Source of the DNA: Amycolatopsis sp. DSM 110486
Lineage (GTDB): Bacteria; Actinomycetota; Actinomycetes; Mycobacteriales; Pseudonocardiaceae
Direction: 5' to 3'
Length of the DNA: 64,000 nucleotides
Assembly (NCBI RefSeq): GCF_019468465.1
Contig: NZ_CP080519.1
Location: 9,293,001-9,357,000, forward strand
Shown: piece by piece, positions 25,959 to 33,115 of the stretch
Layout of the letters: each line of letters begins with the position of its first letter
How positions within the stretch are numbered: position 1 is the stretch's first letter
Translations under genes and position numbers: made by a program
Notes under the pieces: model-generated
What the model was told of the DNA's origin: nothing
What the model saw: the letters and a program-made list of their open reading frames with translations, nothing else
Databases searched by the model: none

Positions 25959-26543
25959 TCACCACTGCCTGCCACGGCGAAGTTTCCCCAGTTCCGGCAT
26001 CGACACGTGCCCGATCCGGTACCGCACGGGGTCTTCGTCCGGTGCGTCCTCGGCCCACAGCGTGTAGCGCACCAGCTCCCAGCCGCGCGGGTCGATCACG
26101 AGCGCGGCGGAATGGACGCCGTCGCGCTGGGAGTGCTCCGACAGGTCAGCCAGCGCCGGCGTGATCACGTCACCCGGAAGGACCTCGCGCGGCAGGGTTT
26201 CGGTGCGTTTGCCGGCCGCGCGAGGTGTCGTGCCGAACGCCGGTCCCTCCTCGAACGCCAGCACGGTCCAGTGCTGCACGGGCGGGCGCCCGAAGTCGTC
26301 CACGATCCCGCGGAACCCGCCCTCCCACAGGAACGAGTGCATCCCGGCCGGGTCGTGCCAGAGGTAGAAGGGGGAGTACTGGTTGAGCTGCGAGCCGTCG
26401 ACGCCGCGCTCGCGCACCCCGTACGCCTTGAGCCCCAGCCCGGGGAACTCGTCCAGCAGCGGCCCGCGCTCGCGCACCCTGCGGTGGATGATCTGCATGT
26501 CGTAGTCGGCGGGCAGGGTGATCTCGTAGTGCATGGCGTGCAC
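25959..26543 (-). CDS. DUF4865 family protein
   Basis: A 194-residue protein beginning MHAMHYEITLPADYDM, characteristic of DUF4865, with an alternating polar/aromatic pattern (SPFYLWHDPAGMHSFLW, RPPVQHWTVLAFEEG) suggesting a dimeric alpha-beta barrel. GTG at 26543 is chosen because GGAGG lies six bases upstream; ATG at 26534 is the alternative. Divergent from the ProC-like gene. No function is known for the family. Confidence 0.75.
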   Translation of the reverse strand: MHAMHYEITLPADYDMQIIHRRVRERGPLLDEFPGLGLKAYGVRERGVDGSQLNQYSPFYLWHDPAGMHSFLWEGGFRGIVDDFGRPPVQHWTVLAFEEGPAFGTTPRAAGKRTETLPREVLPGDVITPALADLSEHSQRDGVHSAALVIDPRGWELVRYTLWAEDAPDEDPVRYRIGHVSMPELGKLRRGRQW

Positions 26544-26587
26544 GGGTGACCTCCGATCGTCGAGGTCCACACTAGGAGGGCGGGGGC

Positions 26588-27349
26588 ATGCGGGCGTACG
26601 GGTTTGTGGGAGCAGGGGAGATCACGGCCGCGATCGTCGAAGGACTGAGCGCGGAGGTGGCTGACCCGCCCGCCGTGTTCCTCTCCCCGCGCGGGCGGCA
26701 GGTCGCACACGAGCTGGCCGGGCGGTTCCCGAACGTGGCTGTCTGCGCGAGCAACGAGGACGTGCTCGACGCGGCTTCGGTGATCGTGCTCGCGGTCCGG
26801 CCCGCCGTGGCGCAGGAAGTGGTGGCAGAGCTGGAGTTCCGGCCGGACCACGCGGTACTCAGCGCCGTGGCCGGGGTACCGCTGGCGACGCTGCGGGAGT
26901 GGACCGCGCCGGCCGCACCCGTCGTACGGACCATCCCGCTTCCCCAGGCCGCGCGCCGGCAGAGCCTCACCGCATTGTTCCCGGACCACCCCGTCGCCCG
27001 CGGCCTGTTCGAGCCCCTCGGCGGGGCGGTCGTCCCGCCCGACGAGCCGACGCTCGACGTCTTCAGCGCCGCGACCGCCACCTTCGCCGCGCACCTGGAC
27101 TACCTGGCCACCATCGCGAGCTGGCTCGCCGGCCACGGCGTCGAACCCGGCGCCGCCGACACCTACGTGACGCACCTGTTCGCCCAGCTGGGCGAGTCGC
27201 TGGGCACCGAATCACTCACCGAGCTGACCGGCAAGCACATCACACCGGGAGGGATCAACGAGCAGCTGAAGACCGCGTTGCGCCACGACGGCGTGTCCGA
27301 CTCGGTGCGCCGAGCCCTCGACGCGGTGCTGGCCCGGCTGCGCGAGTAG
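26588..27349 (+). CDS. Pyrroline-5-carboxylate reductase-like protein
   Basis: A 253-residue ProC-family protein with Rossmann start YGFVGAGEITAAIVEGL, the VLAVRPAVAQEVV block and the dimerisation helix TGKHITPGGINEQLKTAL near the end. The last is a shortened form of the usual TPGGTT signature. It could make proline, but a main ProC is probably encoded elsewhere and this paralogue has a divergent central part (IPLPQAARRQSLTALFPDHP). Start ATG at 26588. Confidence 0.78.
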   Translation: MRAYGFVGAGEITAAIVEGLSAEVADPPAVFLSPRGRQVAHELAGRFPNVAVCASNEDVLDAASVIVLAVRPAVAQEVVAELEFRPDHAVLSAVAGVPLATLREWTAPAAPVVRTIPLPQAARRQSLTALFPDHPVARGLFEPLGGAVVPPDEPTLDVFSAATATFAAHLDYLATIASWLAGHGVEPGAADTYVTHLFAQLGESLGTESLTELTGKHITPGGINEQLKTALRHDGVSDSVRRALDAVLARLRE

Positions 27350-27350
27350 C

Positions 27351-28001
27351 TCAGCTTTCCTTGCGCGCCAACAGATAAGCCTGCGGAGTCTTCTCGTGCG
27401 GCGGCTCCGGTGCGCGAACCAGCCGGGCTTCCACCGTGAGGCCGGCCTCGGTCAGCAGACCGGCGATGAAGTCCGGGTCGAGGCGGTAGGCGTCGAGGGA
27501 GATGTCGTGGCCGTAGCCGTTGGCGATGTGCCGGCGTTCGGCACCGACCTGGAATCCCGTCAGCAGCCGCCCGCCCGGCTCGAGCACGCGGGCGAGCTCC
27601 ATGATCAGCACCGACAACTGCCCCGGCGGAGTGTGGATCAGCGAGTACCACGCGAGCGCACCCGCCAGCGACGCGTCGGCCAGCGGCAACGCGGCCATCG
27701 ACCCGACCTCGAACTCCAGCCCCGGATACGCCTCACGCGCGACCTCGACCATGCCGGGGGACAGGTCGATCCCGAACGCGTCGAGCCCGCGCCCCGCGAG
27801 ATACCCCGTGACCCGGCCCGGCCCGCACCCGAGATCACCGACCCGCGCTCCGGCGCCGACCAGCTCGCTGAAGGTGTCCAGCATCGCGCGCTCCCACGGA
27901 CTCGCGGCGAGGGCGTCCTTCAGCAGATCGGCGTAGGACACAGCAACGGTGTCGTAGGCGGTGCGGGTGGCGGACACGAAGTCGGTTTCGGAGGCGGTCA
28001 T
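27351..28001 (-). CDS. Class I SAM-dependent methyltransferase
   Basis: A 216-residue methyltransferase with motif I VGDLGCGPGRVTGYLAGRG at ~54-72, acidic loop GIDLSPGMVEVAR, motif GALAWYSLIHTPPGQL and LLTGFQVGAE. It is a Methyltransf_11/25-type enzyme acting on an unknown small molecule. Its end is one base from the convergent ProC-like gene. Confidence 0.87.
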   Translation of the reverse strand: MTASETDFVSATRTAYDTVAVSYADLLKDALAASPWERAMLDTFSELVGAGARVGDLGCGPGRVTGYLAGRGLDAFGIDLSPGMVEVAREAYPGLEFEVGSMAALPLADASLAGALAWYSLIHTPPGQLSVLIMELARVLEPGGRLLTGFQVGAERRHIANGYGHDISLDAYRLDPDFIAGLLTEAGLTVEARLVRAPEPPHEKTPQAYLLARKES

Positions 28002-28052
28002 AACCGCGCACGCTAGCGGGCCGCCCGGCCCCGTGTCCGCGAAACGCCCCGG

Positions 28053-29669
28053 TTACACCCGGGCGCGGTCGATGATCGCCGAGGTGTCCGTGCCCGCCGG
28101 CAGCGTGCCGAACGCGATGCCCCAGTCACCGGCGAACCGCGACGCGCAGAACGCGTCGGCCACCGCCTGATCACCGTGGCGCGCCAGCAGGGAACCCTGA
28201 AGCACCAACGCCATCGACTCCACCACACGCCGCGCCCGGAACTCCAGATCGTCCAGATCGGACAGTTCCTTCTTCAGCCGGTCCAAGGCGTCGTCCAGCC
28301 GCGCGTCAGCACCGGCGGCCTGCTCGACCTCGGTGAAGAACGCCGCCATCGACTCGGGCTGGCGGGTCATGGCGCGCAACGCGTCGAGCGCCGCGACATT
28401 GCCCGAACCCTCCCAGATGGACATCAGCGGGGCCTCGCGGTAGAGCCGCGGCATCCCGGACTCCTCGACGTACCCGTTGCCGCCGAAGCACTCCAGCGCC
28501 TCGGCCGCGTGCATCGGCGCCCGCTTGCACACCCAGTACTTCGTGACCGCCAGCCCGAGGCGCCGAAACGCCTGCTCCTGCGCGTCGTCCGGCCGATCGC
28601 CCGCCGCCGCGAGCCGCATCGCCACGGTCGCGGCCGCGTCGGACTCAACCACAAGGTCGGCCAGCACGTTCGCCATCAACGGCTGATCCACCAGCGCCTT
28701 GCCGAACGCGTGCCGGTGCGTCGCGTGGTGCACCGCCCGCACCGCACCCAGCCGCATCCCCGACGCACTGCCGAGCGCGCAGTCGAGCCGCGTGTTGTTC
28801 ACCATCTCGATGATCGTGCGGACCCCGCGGCCCTCCTCGCCGACGAGCCAGCCCACGGCGTCCTCGTACTCGATCTCCGACGACGCGTTCGACCGGTTGC
28901 CCAGCTTGTCCTTCAGCCGCTGCAGGCGGATCGGGTTGCGGCTGCCGTCGGGCAGCACGCGGGGGAGCAGGAAACACGACAGGCCGCCGGGCGCCTGCGC
29001 CAGCGTGAGGAACAGATCCGACATCGGCGCCGAGGTGAACCACTTGTGGCCCACCAGCCGGTAGGAACCATCGGCGACCGGCCGCGCGGTCGTGGTGTTG
29101 GCCCGCACGTCGGAGCCACCCTGCTTCTCCGTCATCGACATGCCCGCGATCAGCCCGCGCTTGGTGCTCGGCTCCCGCAGCCCGAAGTCGTACTCCGTCG
29201 ACGCCAGCAGCGGCTCGTACAGCGCCGCCAGCTCCGCGTTGGCCCGCAACGCCGGAACCGCCGCGTAGGTCATCGAAATCGGGCATGTGTGCCCGGCCTC
29301 CACCTGACCCCACACGTACATCTTCGCCGCCCGCGCCGCGTGCGCCCCGGCCCGCTCGTCACGCCACGGCGCGCCCTGCAAGCCGTGCGACACGGCGACG
29401 GTCATCAGCTCGTGCCAGTAGGGGTGATACTCGACCTCGTCGATCCGGTTCCCGTACCGGTCGTGCGTGCGCAGCACCGGCTCGTTCTCGTTGACGATCC
29501 GGCCCCACTCCTGGGCCTGTTCACTCCCGGCGAGCCGGCCCAGCTCGTGGACCTCCTCGGCCGCCCAGCCCGCGTCCGCGCGATCCAGCGACTCGAGCAG
29601 CGCCGGATCCTTCGCGACGTCGTAGACCAACGGCGGCACCTGGTTGGTGACCTCATGCGTGGCGGACAT
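28053..29669 (-). CDS. AidB-like acyl-CoA dehydrogenase
   Basis: A 538-residue flavoprotein of the AidB subfamily, which is longer than ordinary acyl-CoA dehydrogenases. Visible blocks are GMSMTEKQGGSDVRANTT, KWFTSAPMSDLFL, RLKDKLGNRSNASSEIEY, HRHAFGKALVDQPLM and ECFGGNGYVEESGMPRLYREAPLMSIWEGSGNV with the catalytic-glutamate region. In E. coli AidB is linked to alkylation damage; actinobacterial members may degrade branched acyl-CoAs. It overlaps the upstream TetR gene by 17 bp and is regulated with it. Confidence 0.88.
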   Translation of the reverse strand: MSATHEVTNQVPPLVYDVAKDPALLESLDRADAGWAAEEVHELGRLAGSEQAQEWGRIVNENEPVLRTHDRYGNRIDEVEYHPYWHELMTVAVSHGLQGAPWRDERAGAHAARAAKMYVWGQVEAGHTCPISMTYAAVPALRANAELAALYEPLLASTEYDFGLREPSTKRGLIAGMSMTEKQGGSDVRANTTTARPVADGSYRLVGHKWFTSAPMSDLFLTLAQAPGGLSCFLLPRVLPDGSRNPIRLQRLKDKLGNRSNASSEIEYEDAVGWLVGEEGRGVRTIIEMVNNTRLDCALGSASGMRLGAVRAVHHATHRHAFGKALVDQPLMANVLADLVVESDAAATVAMRLAAAGDRPDDAQEQAFRRLGLAVTKYWVCKRAPMHAAEALECFGGNGYVEESGMPRLYREAPLMSIWEGSGNVAALDALRAMTRQPESMAAFFTEVEQAAGADARLDDALDRLKKELSDLDDLEFRARRVVESMALVLQGSLLARHGDQAVADAFCASRFAGDWGIAFGTLPAGTDTSAIIDRARV

Positions 29670-30258
29670 CGGAACCTCCCAAAGACCGGACGACGAACGT
29701 CCGCAACTCGACGACATCACTCACCGCACCGCCTCGCAGCGGCCCGATCAACACCTCCGCCGCGGCACCCACCAGCGCCGCCGCGGTCAGCACGGAATCC
29801 TGCGCGGGCAACGCACCCGAACGCACCCCGGCGGCCACGTGCTCGGCCACCACATCCCGGAAAGCGCGCCGGAACTCCAGCCGCTCCGCGTCGATGAGCG
29901 CGTCCACCGGCTCGGCCAGCAGCGCGTACGCCAGCCGCGGCGCCTTCAACGCGCGCGCCGCGAACGTCTCGAACACCGCCGCCACCCGCTCCGCCGGCTC
30001 ACCCGGCCCCGCCGACGCCTCCCGCACCGCCTCGACCTCCCGCGTCACGACCTGACGGAACACCCGCACGACCAGCTCGGCCTTGGTGGGGAAGTGCCGG
30101 TACACCGTGCCGACGGCGACCCCGGCCCGCTCCGCGACGGCCGCCACGGAACAGCCCGCGTAGCCGTGCTCGGCCAGCTGCTCGACCGCCGCGGCGACGA
30201 TCGAGTCGCGCAGCGCGTCGAGGCGCTCCTGCACCTTGGGAGTCCTGCGGTAGGGCAC
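29653..30258 (-). CDS. TetR-family regulator of the AidB-like operon
   Basis: A 201-residue repressor with helix-turn-helix ~20-66 (LRDSIVAAAVEQLAEHG, VAAVAERAGVAVGTVYRHFPTKAELVVRVF). It is first in a two-gene operon, overlapping aidB. A palindrome sits immediately upstream of its start, consistent with autorepression. Confidence 0.86.
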   Translation of the reverse strand: MPYRRTPKVQERLDALRDSIVAAAVEQLAEHGYAGCSVAAVAERAGVAVGTVYRHFPTKAELVVRVFRQVVTREVEAVREASAGPGEPAERVAAVFETFAARALKAPRLAYALLAEPVDALIDAERLEFRRAFRDVVAEHVAAGVRSGALPAQDSVLTAAALVGAAAEVLIGPLRGGAVSDVVELRTFVVRSLGGSDVRHA

Positions 30259-30267
30259 GTCAAGAAG

Positions 30268-30292
30268 TGAAGCACTGATTCATTACTTCAGT
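30268..30292. promoter_or_regulatory. Operator-like palindrome upstream of tetR-aidB
   Basis: TGAAGCACTGATTCA at 30268-30282 is a near palindrome, and ACTGA (30274-30278) with TCAGT (30288-30292) forms an overlapping inverted repeat. The tract is AT-rich and lies 10 bp before the TetR start. Confidence 0.55.
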
Positions 30293-30380
30293 CAACTACG
30301 CCGGCCCCCACCAAAAAAGTCGCCCAGCCAAGGGGGAGTGGGGCGTGCTTGGCTGGGAAACCGGACGAAAGGACCACACC

Positions 30381-30770
30381 ATGCTGCGTGGAATGGCCAC
30401 CCTGAACTTCTCCGCCGACGACCTCTCCGCCGCCCAGGCCTGGTACACGACCGTGCTCGGTATCGAGCCGTACTTCGCCAGGCCCGGCTACATCGAATAC
30501 CGCCTCGGCGACCACGAGGCCGAGCTCGGCATCATCGACCGCCAATACCTGCCACCGGCGCCCGAAGGCCCCGCCGGCGCGATCCTGTACTGGCACGTCG
30601 ACGACTTGCCCGCCGCACACGACCGCCTCATCGCCCTGGGCGCCACCGAACACGACGGCCTGCGCGAACGCGGCCACGGATTCGTCACCGCCTCGGTCGT
30701 CGATCCGTTCGGCAACGTCCTCGGCATCATGTCCAACCCGCACTACGTCGACATGCTCGCGACGACCTGA
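30381..30770 (+). CDS. VOC/glyoxalase-fold protein
   Basis: A 129-residue vicinal oxygen chelate protein with two beta-alpha-beta-beta-beta units: MATLNFSADDLSAAQAWYTTVLGIEPYF, then AILYWHVDDLPAAHDRLIALGA and SVVDPFGNVLGIM. Metal ligands resemble those of resistance/dioxygenase members but no substrate can be assigned. The ATG has an AAAGGA box. Confidence 0.85.
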   Translation: MLRGMATLNFSADDLSAAQAWYTTVLGIEPYFARPGYIEYRLGDHEAELGIIDRQYLPPAPEGPAGAILYWHVDDLPAAHDRLIALGATEHDGLRERGHGFVTASVVDPFGNVLGIMSNPHYVDMLATT

Positions 30771-30881
30771 GACCAGGGGAGAGGCAGCCGAGACCGGCCA
30801 CGCACACCCCGAGCGACCCCGACCGGGCGAACGCCCGGAACACCCCCGCATTCCGCTGCCTCGCGCCGCTACGATTCGGCC

Positions 30882-31484
30882 ATGATCTGGGTGCGTACGG
30901 TGTTCGCCACACTCGGGCTGCTCGCGGTGACCTGGGTCGGCGTCGCACTGACCGTGTTCCACGGCAGCGGCGGCACTCTGCTGATCTGGGTCAGCGCCGC
31001 CCTGATCCTCGTGATCCCGGCGATCCTGGCACGGTCCGCGGTGTTCGGCCTGCTGAGCATCTTCGTCGCCGGCATCCACATCGTGATCATCTTCATGGCC
31101 GGACTCACCGCCGTCGACGGATTCGTCCTGGAGACCCGTGGCGTGCAGGTGCAGGCGACCGCAACCGGCTACACCGACCATTGGACCGCCGCACAGTTCA
31201 CGCCGCCGAGCAAGTACACGCGCAACGGCCTGGCCGTCGTCACGCCGGACGGGCAGCACGGCGTCGTGGCCGTGGACGGCGACAAGCCGGGCTCGGTCAT
31301 CGACGTGGTAGCCGACCCGGCAGCGGCAGTGGACCTGCACAGGCCCGACGAGGTCGACTTCACCGTCGGCATCGTCTGCGGGGCCATCGATCTCTTGATG
31401 ATCTTCGGATGGGTCCATTGGGCAGACCGGTCACGGTCCCGACGTCGGCGTTCGGCCAACGAGGTGCCAGCGGCTGCGGAGTAG
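30882..31484 (+). CDS. Membrane protein of unknown function
   Basis: A 200-residue protein with three N-terminal membrane helices (VFATLGLLAVTWVGVALTVF, LIWVSAALILVIPAIL, LLSIFVAGIHIVIIFMAGL), an extracytoplasmic-looking segment of ~75 residues, a fourth helix (VGIVCGAIDLLMIFGWV) and a basic tail RSRSRRRRS. No family is recognised. It is the last gene before the dif region. Confidence 0.7.
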   Translation: MIWVRTVFATLGLLAVTWVGVALTVFHGSGGTLLIWVSAALILVIPAILARSAVFGLLSIFVAGIHIVIIFMAGLTAVDGFVLETRGVQVQATATGYTDHWTAAQFTPPSKYTRNGLAVVTPDGQHGVVAVDGDKPGSVIDVVADPAAAVDLHRPDEVDFTVGIVCGAIDLLMIFGWVHWADRSRSRRRRSANEVPAAAE

Positions 31485-31529
31485 TGGTCCACACCGGTCT
31501 CTGATCCGGAGGAGCGGCCGATTGCCGCG

Positions 31530-31557
31530 ACTTGACATAATGTACATTATCGGCACT
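31530..31557 (-). other. dif: dif chromosome dimer resolution site
   Basis: On the minus strand the 28-bp site has left arm AGTGCCGATAA, centre TGTACA and right arm TTATGTCAAGT. This is the XerC-arm/6-bp/XerD-arm format of dif. Against E. coli dif (GGTGCGCATAA, TGTATA, TTATGTTAAAT) 22 of 28 bases agree, and the inner ATAA and TTAT are exact. It is intergenic and unique in form here apart from the degenerate site at 32051. XerC and XerD resolve chromosome dimers at such sites, so this marks the replication terminus. Confidence 0.85.
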
Positions 31558-32050
31558 TGGCCGACCTGCTGAAGGAAGCCCGGAGAGGGGCTTCAGGAGG
31601 CTGATTCCAGCGGTTTGAGCACCGCGAACGAGAGAGCATCCCGGGAAGCCCGCCGGAGCGCCGCGATCCGCACCTGACCGAACCTTCACCACACGACAGG
31701 TCCTGAGCAAGCCTCCTGGAGGCCGTCCGGAGACTTCGGCGGAGATCCCCGAGCTCAGCCGTCAATACCACCCCGGAACACCCGTTCAATTCGTCACCGT
31801 GACGAATTGAACGGGACTGGCGGGACATCGAAAGTACGCAACCAACACGCGTACTGGAGCATCGACAGTCGATCAGCTCTCGACACAGCCGCCTGGAACG
31901 ACCTCAGACAACCACTCGAACAGATGAACGATCCCTCGACAATCCTGCACCACACAGTCGAAGACTCGCCAAACCGGCCATGCGAGCCGAGGACGCGAGA
32001 CCGAGAGAACCGTTGTCCCCCAAGGGGATTCACCCCTGCCGTGGCCATGT
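31558..32050. other. Non-coding region next to dif
   Basis: About 490 bp between dif and the second dif-shaped palindrome show no convincing gene. Open frames on both strands lack ribosome sites, codon bias and recognisable residues. Base composition is lower in GC than the surrounding genes after about 31780. It contains one large palindrome at 31781-31815 and no obvious IS or tRNA. Confidence 0.7.
31781..31815. repeat. 35-bp near-perfect palindrome
   Basis: The left arm CCCGTTCAATTCGTCAC (31781-31797) is the exact reverse complement of 31799-31815, with a single base between them. The arms are mixed in base composition and no T-run follows on either strand, so it does not look like a standard terminator. 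It lies in the dif-side gap. Confidence 0.9.
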
Positions 32051-32078
32051 TTCATGCATAATCGCCATTATGCAGCAT
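32051..32078. other. Second dif-shaped palindrome before recombinase gene
   Basis: TGCATAAT (32055-32062) and ATTATGCA (32067-32074) form perfect 8-bp arms around CGCC. Framed as a Xer core it reads TTCATGCATAA, TCGCCA, TTATGCAGCAT, keeping the ATAA-N6-TTAT spacing of dif. It ends 37 bp before the recombinase start, so it could be its recombination core or its operator. Confidence 0.55.
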
Positions 32079-32115
32079 ACCGGACAAGCATCCGGGCGAC
32101 AGAACTGTCGGTGCT

Positions 32116-33111
32116 GTGCTGTACAAGATCCAGATGCTGGTTTCCGAGGCGCAGCAAGCGTTCTTCGCGGCACGGCGGCCGCGCAAGGACTCGCCGCACA
32201 CCACTGCCGCCTACCGTCGTGATCTGGCCGGGATCACCACTCTCCTGCTCCAGGAGCTCGGCCGCGCGCCCGAGGAGCTGGATGTCGAGCATCTGACGGC
32301 GCCGGCGTTGCGGACGGCGTTCGGCGCGTTCGCCGACGGGCACGCGAAGAGCTCCGTGCTGCGGGCGTGGTCGACGTGGAACCAGTTCCTTACGTTCTGC
32401 GTGTCCGACGGGCTGCTGGCGGGCAACCCGATGGGCGCGGTCGCCCGGCCCAAGACTCCCCCGCTGGTGCCGAAACCGTTGCGGGGTGAGGAAACTCCGG
32501 AGCGGTTGCTCGCCGCGGCAGCCGACGGTGCGCGGCGCGCGCGGGATCCGTGGCCGGAACGCGACGTGCTGGTGCTGGCGCTCGGGCTGGTGGCGGGGTT
32601 GCGGGCGGCGGAGATGCGGGCGCTGACGCCGCGTTCGGTGGTGGGCCGTGACGGTGAGCTGCGGTTGCACGTCTCGGGCAAGGGCAGCCGGGACCGGTCG
32701 ATCCCGGTGCAGCCGGTGCTGGCGAAGCTGATCGAGGACTACGGGAAGTCGTGCCGGCGGCGGTTTCCGCAGTTGCGGTTCCCGGCGGCGGAGCCATTGC
32801 TGCGCGATCGGGCGGGTGAGCCGATCGGGCGCGGGGCTCTGGAGTACCTGGTGAAGTCGTGTTACCGGTGGGCGGGGTTGCACGACCGGGTTCCGGCGGG
32901 CGCGAATCTGCACGCGTTGCGGCATACGTTCGCGACGCGCTTGGCGGAGGACGGGGCGACGGCGTCGGAGATCATGGCGTTGCTGGGGCACGCGAGCCTG
33001 GCCACGAGCCAGAACTACATCGAGGCGACGGGCCGGGAGCAGCGGGCCGCGGCGGCGAGCAACCGGACGTACCGCGCGCTGGACGGGCTGGGCGCGGGTG
33101 ATGCGGGCTGA
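32116..33111 (+). CDS. XerC/D-type tyrosine recombinase beside dif
   Basis: A 331-residue recombinase, close to XerC/D size. It has a SAM-like core-binding domain (~20-110) and a catalytic domain with Arg163 (GLRAAE), Lys189 (GKGSRDR), His266 and Arg269 (LHALRHTFATRL), His292 (LGHASLATSQ) and nucleophile Tyr301 (NYIEAT). All are intact. Start is GTG at 32116 or ATG at 32134; neither has a strong ribosome site. The usual chromosomal xerC and xerD lie in other conserved contexts, so this is probably a third recombinase, 560 bp from dif. Confidence 0.87.
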   Translation: MLYKIQMLVSEAQQAFFAARRPRKDSPHTTAAYRRDLAGITTLLLQELGRAPEELDVEHLTAPALRTAFGAFADGHAKSSVLRAWSTWNQFLTFCVSDGLLAGNPMGAVARPKTPPLVPKPLRGEETPERLLAAAADGARRARDPWPERDVLVLALGLVAGLRAAEMRALTPRSVVGRDGELRLHVSGKGSRDRSIPVQPVLAKLIEDYGKSCRRRFPQLRFPAAEPLLRDRAGEPIGRGALEYLVKSCYRWAGLHDRVPAGANLHALRHTFATRLAEDGATASEIMALLGHASLATSQNYIEATGREQRAAAASNRTYRALDGLGAGDAG

Positions 33112-33115
33112 GGGT

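Noticed and set aside
31547..31828. Short minus-strand open frame in the dif gap
   Set aside because: No ribosome site, atypical composition, no recognised residues, and it begins inside dif.
31807..32061. Plus- and minus-strand small frames between the palindromes
   Set aside because: They overlap the palindromes and lack initiation signals or third-position GC bias.
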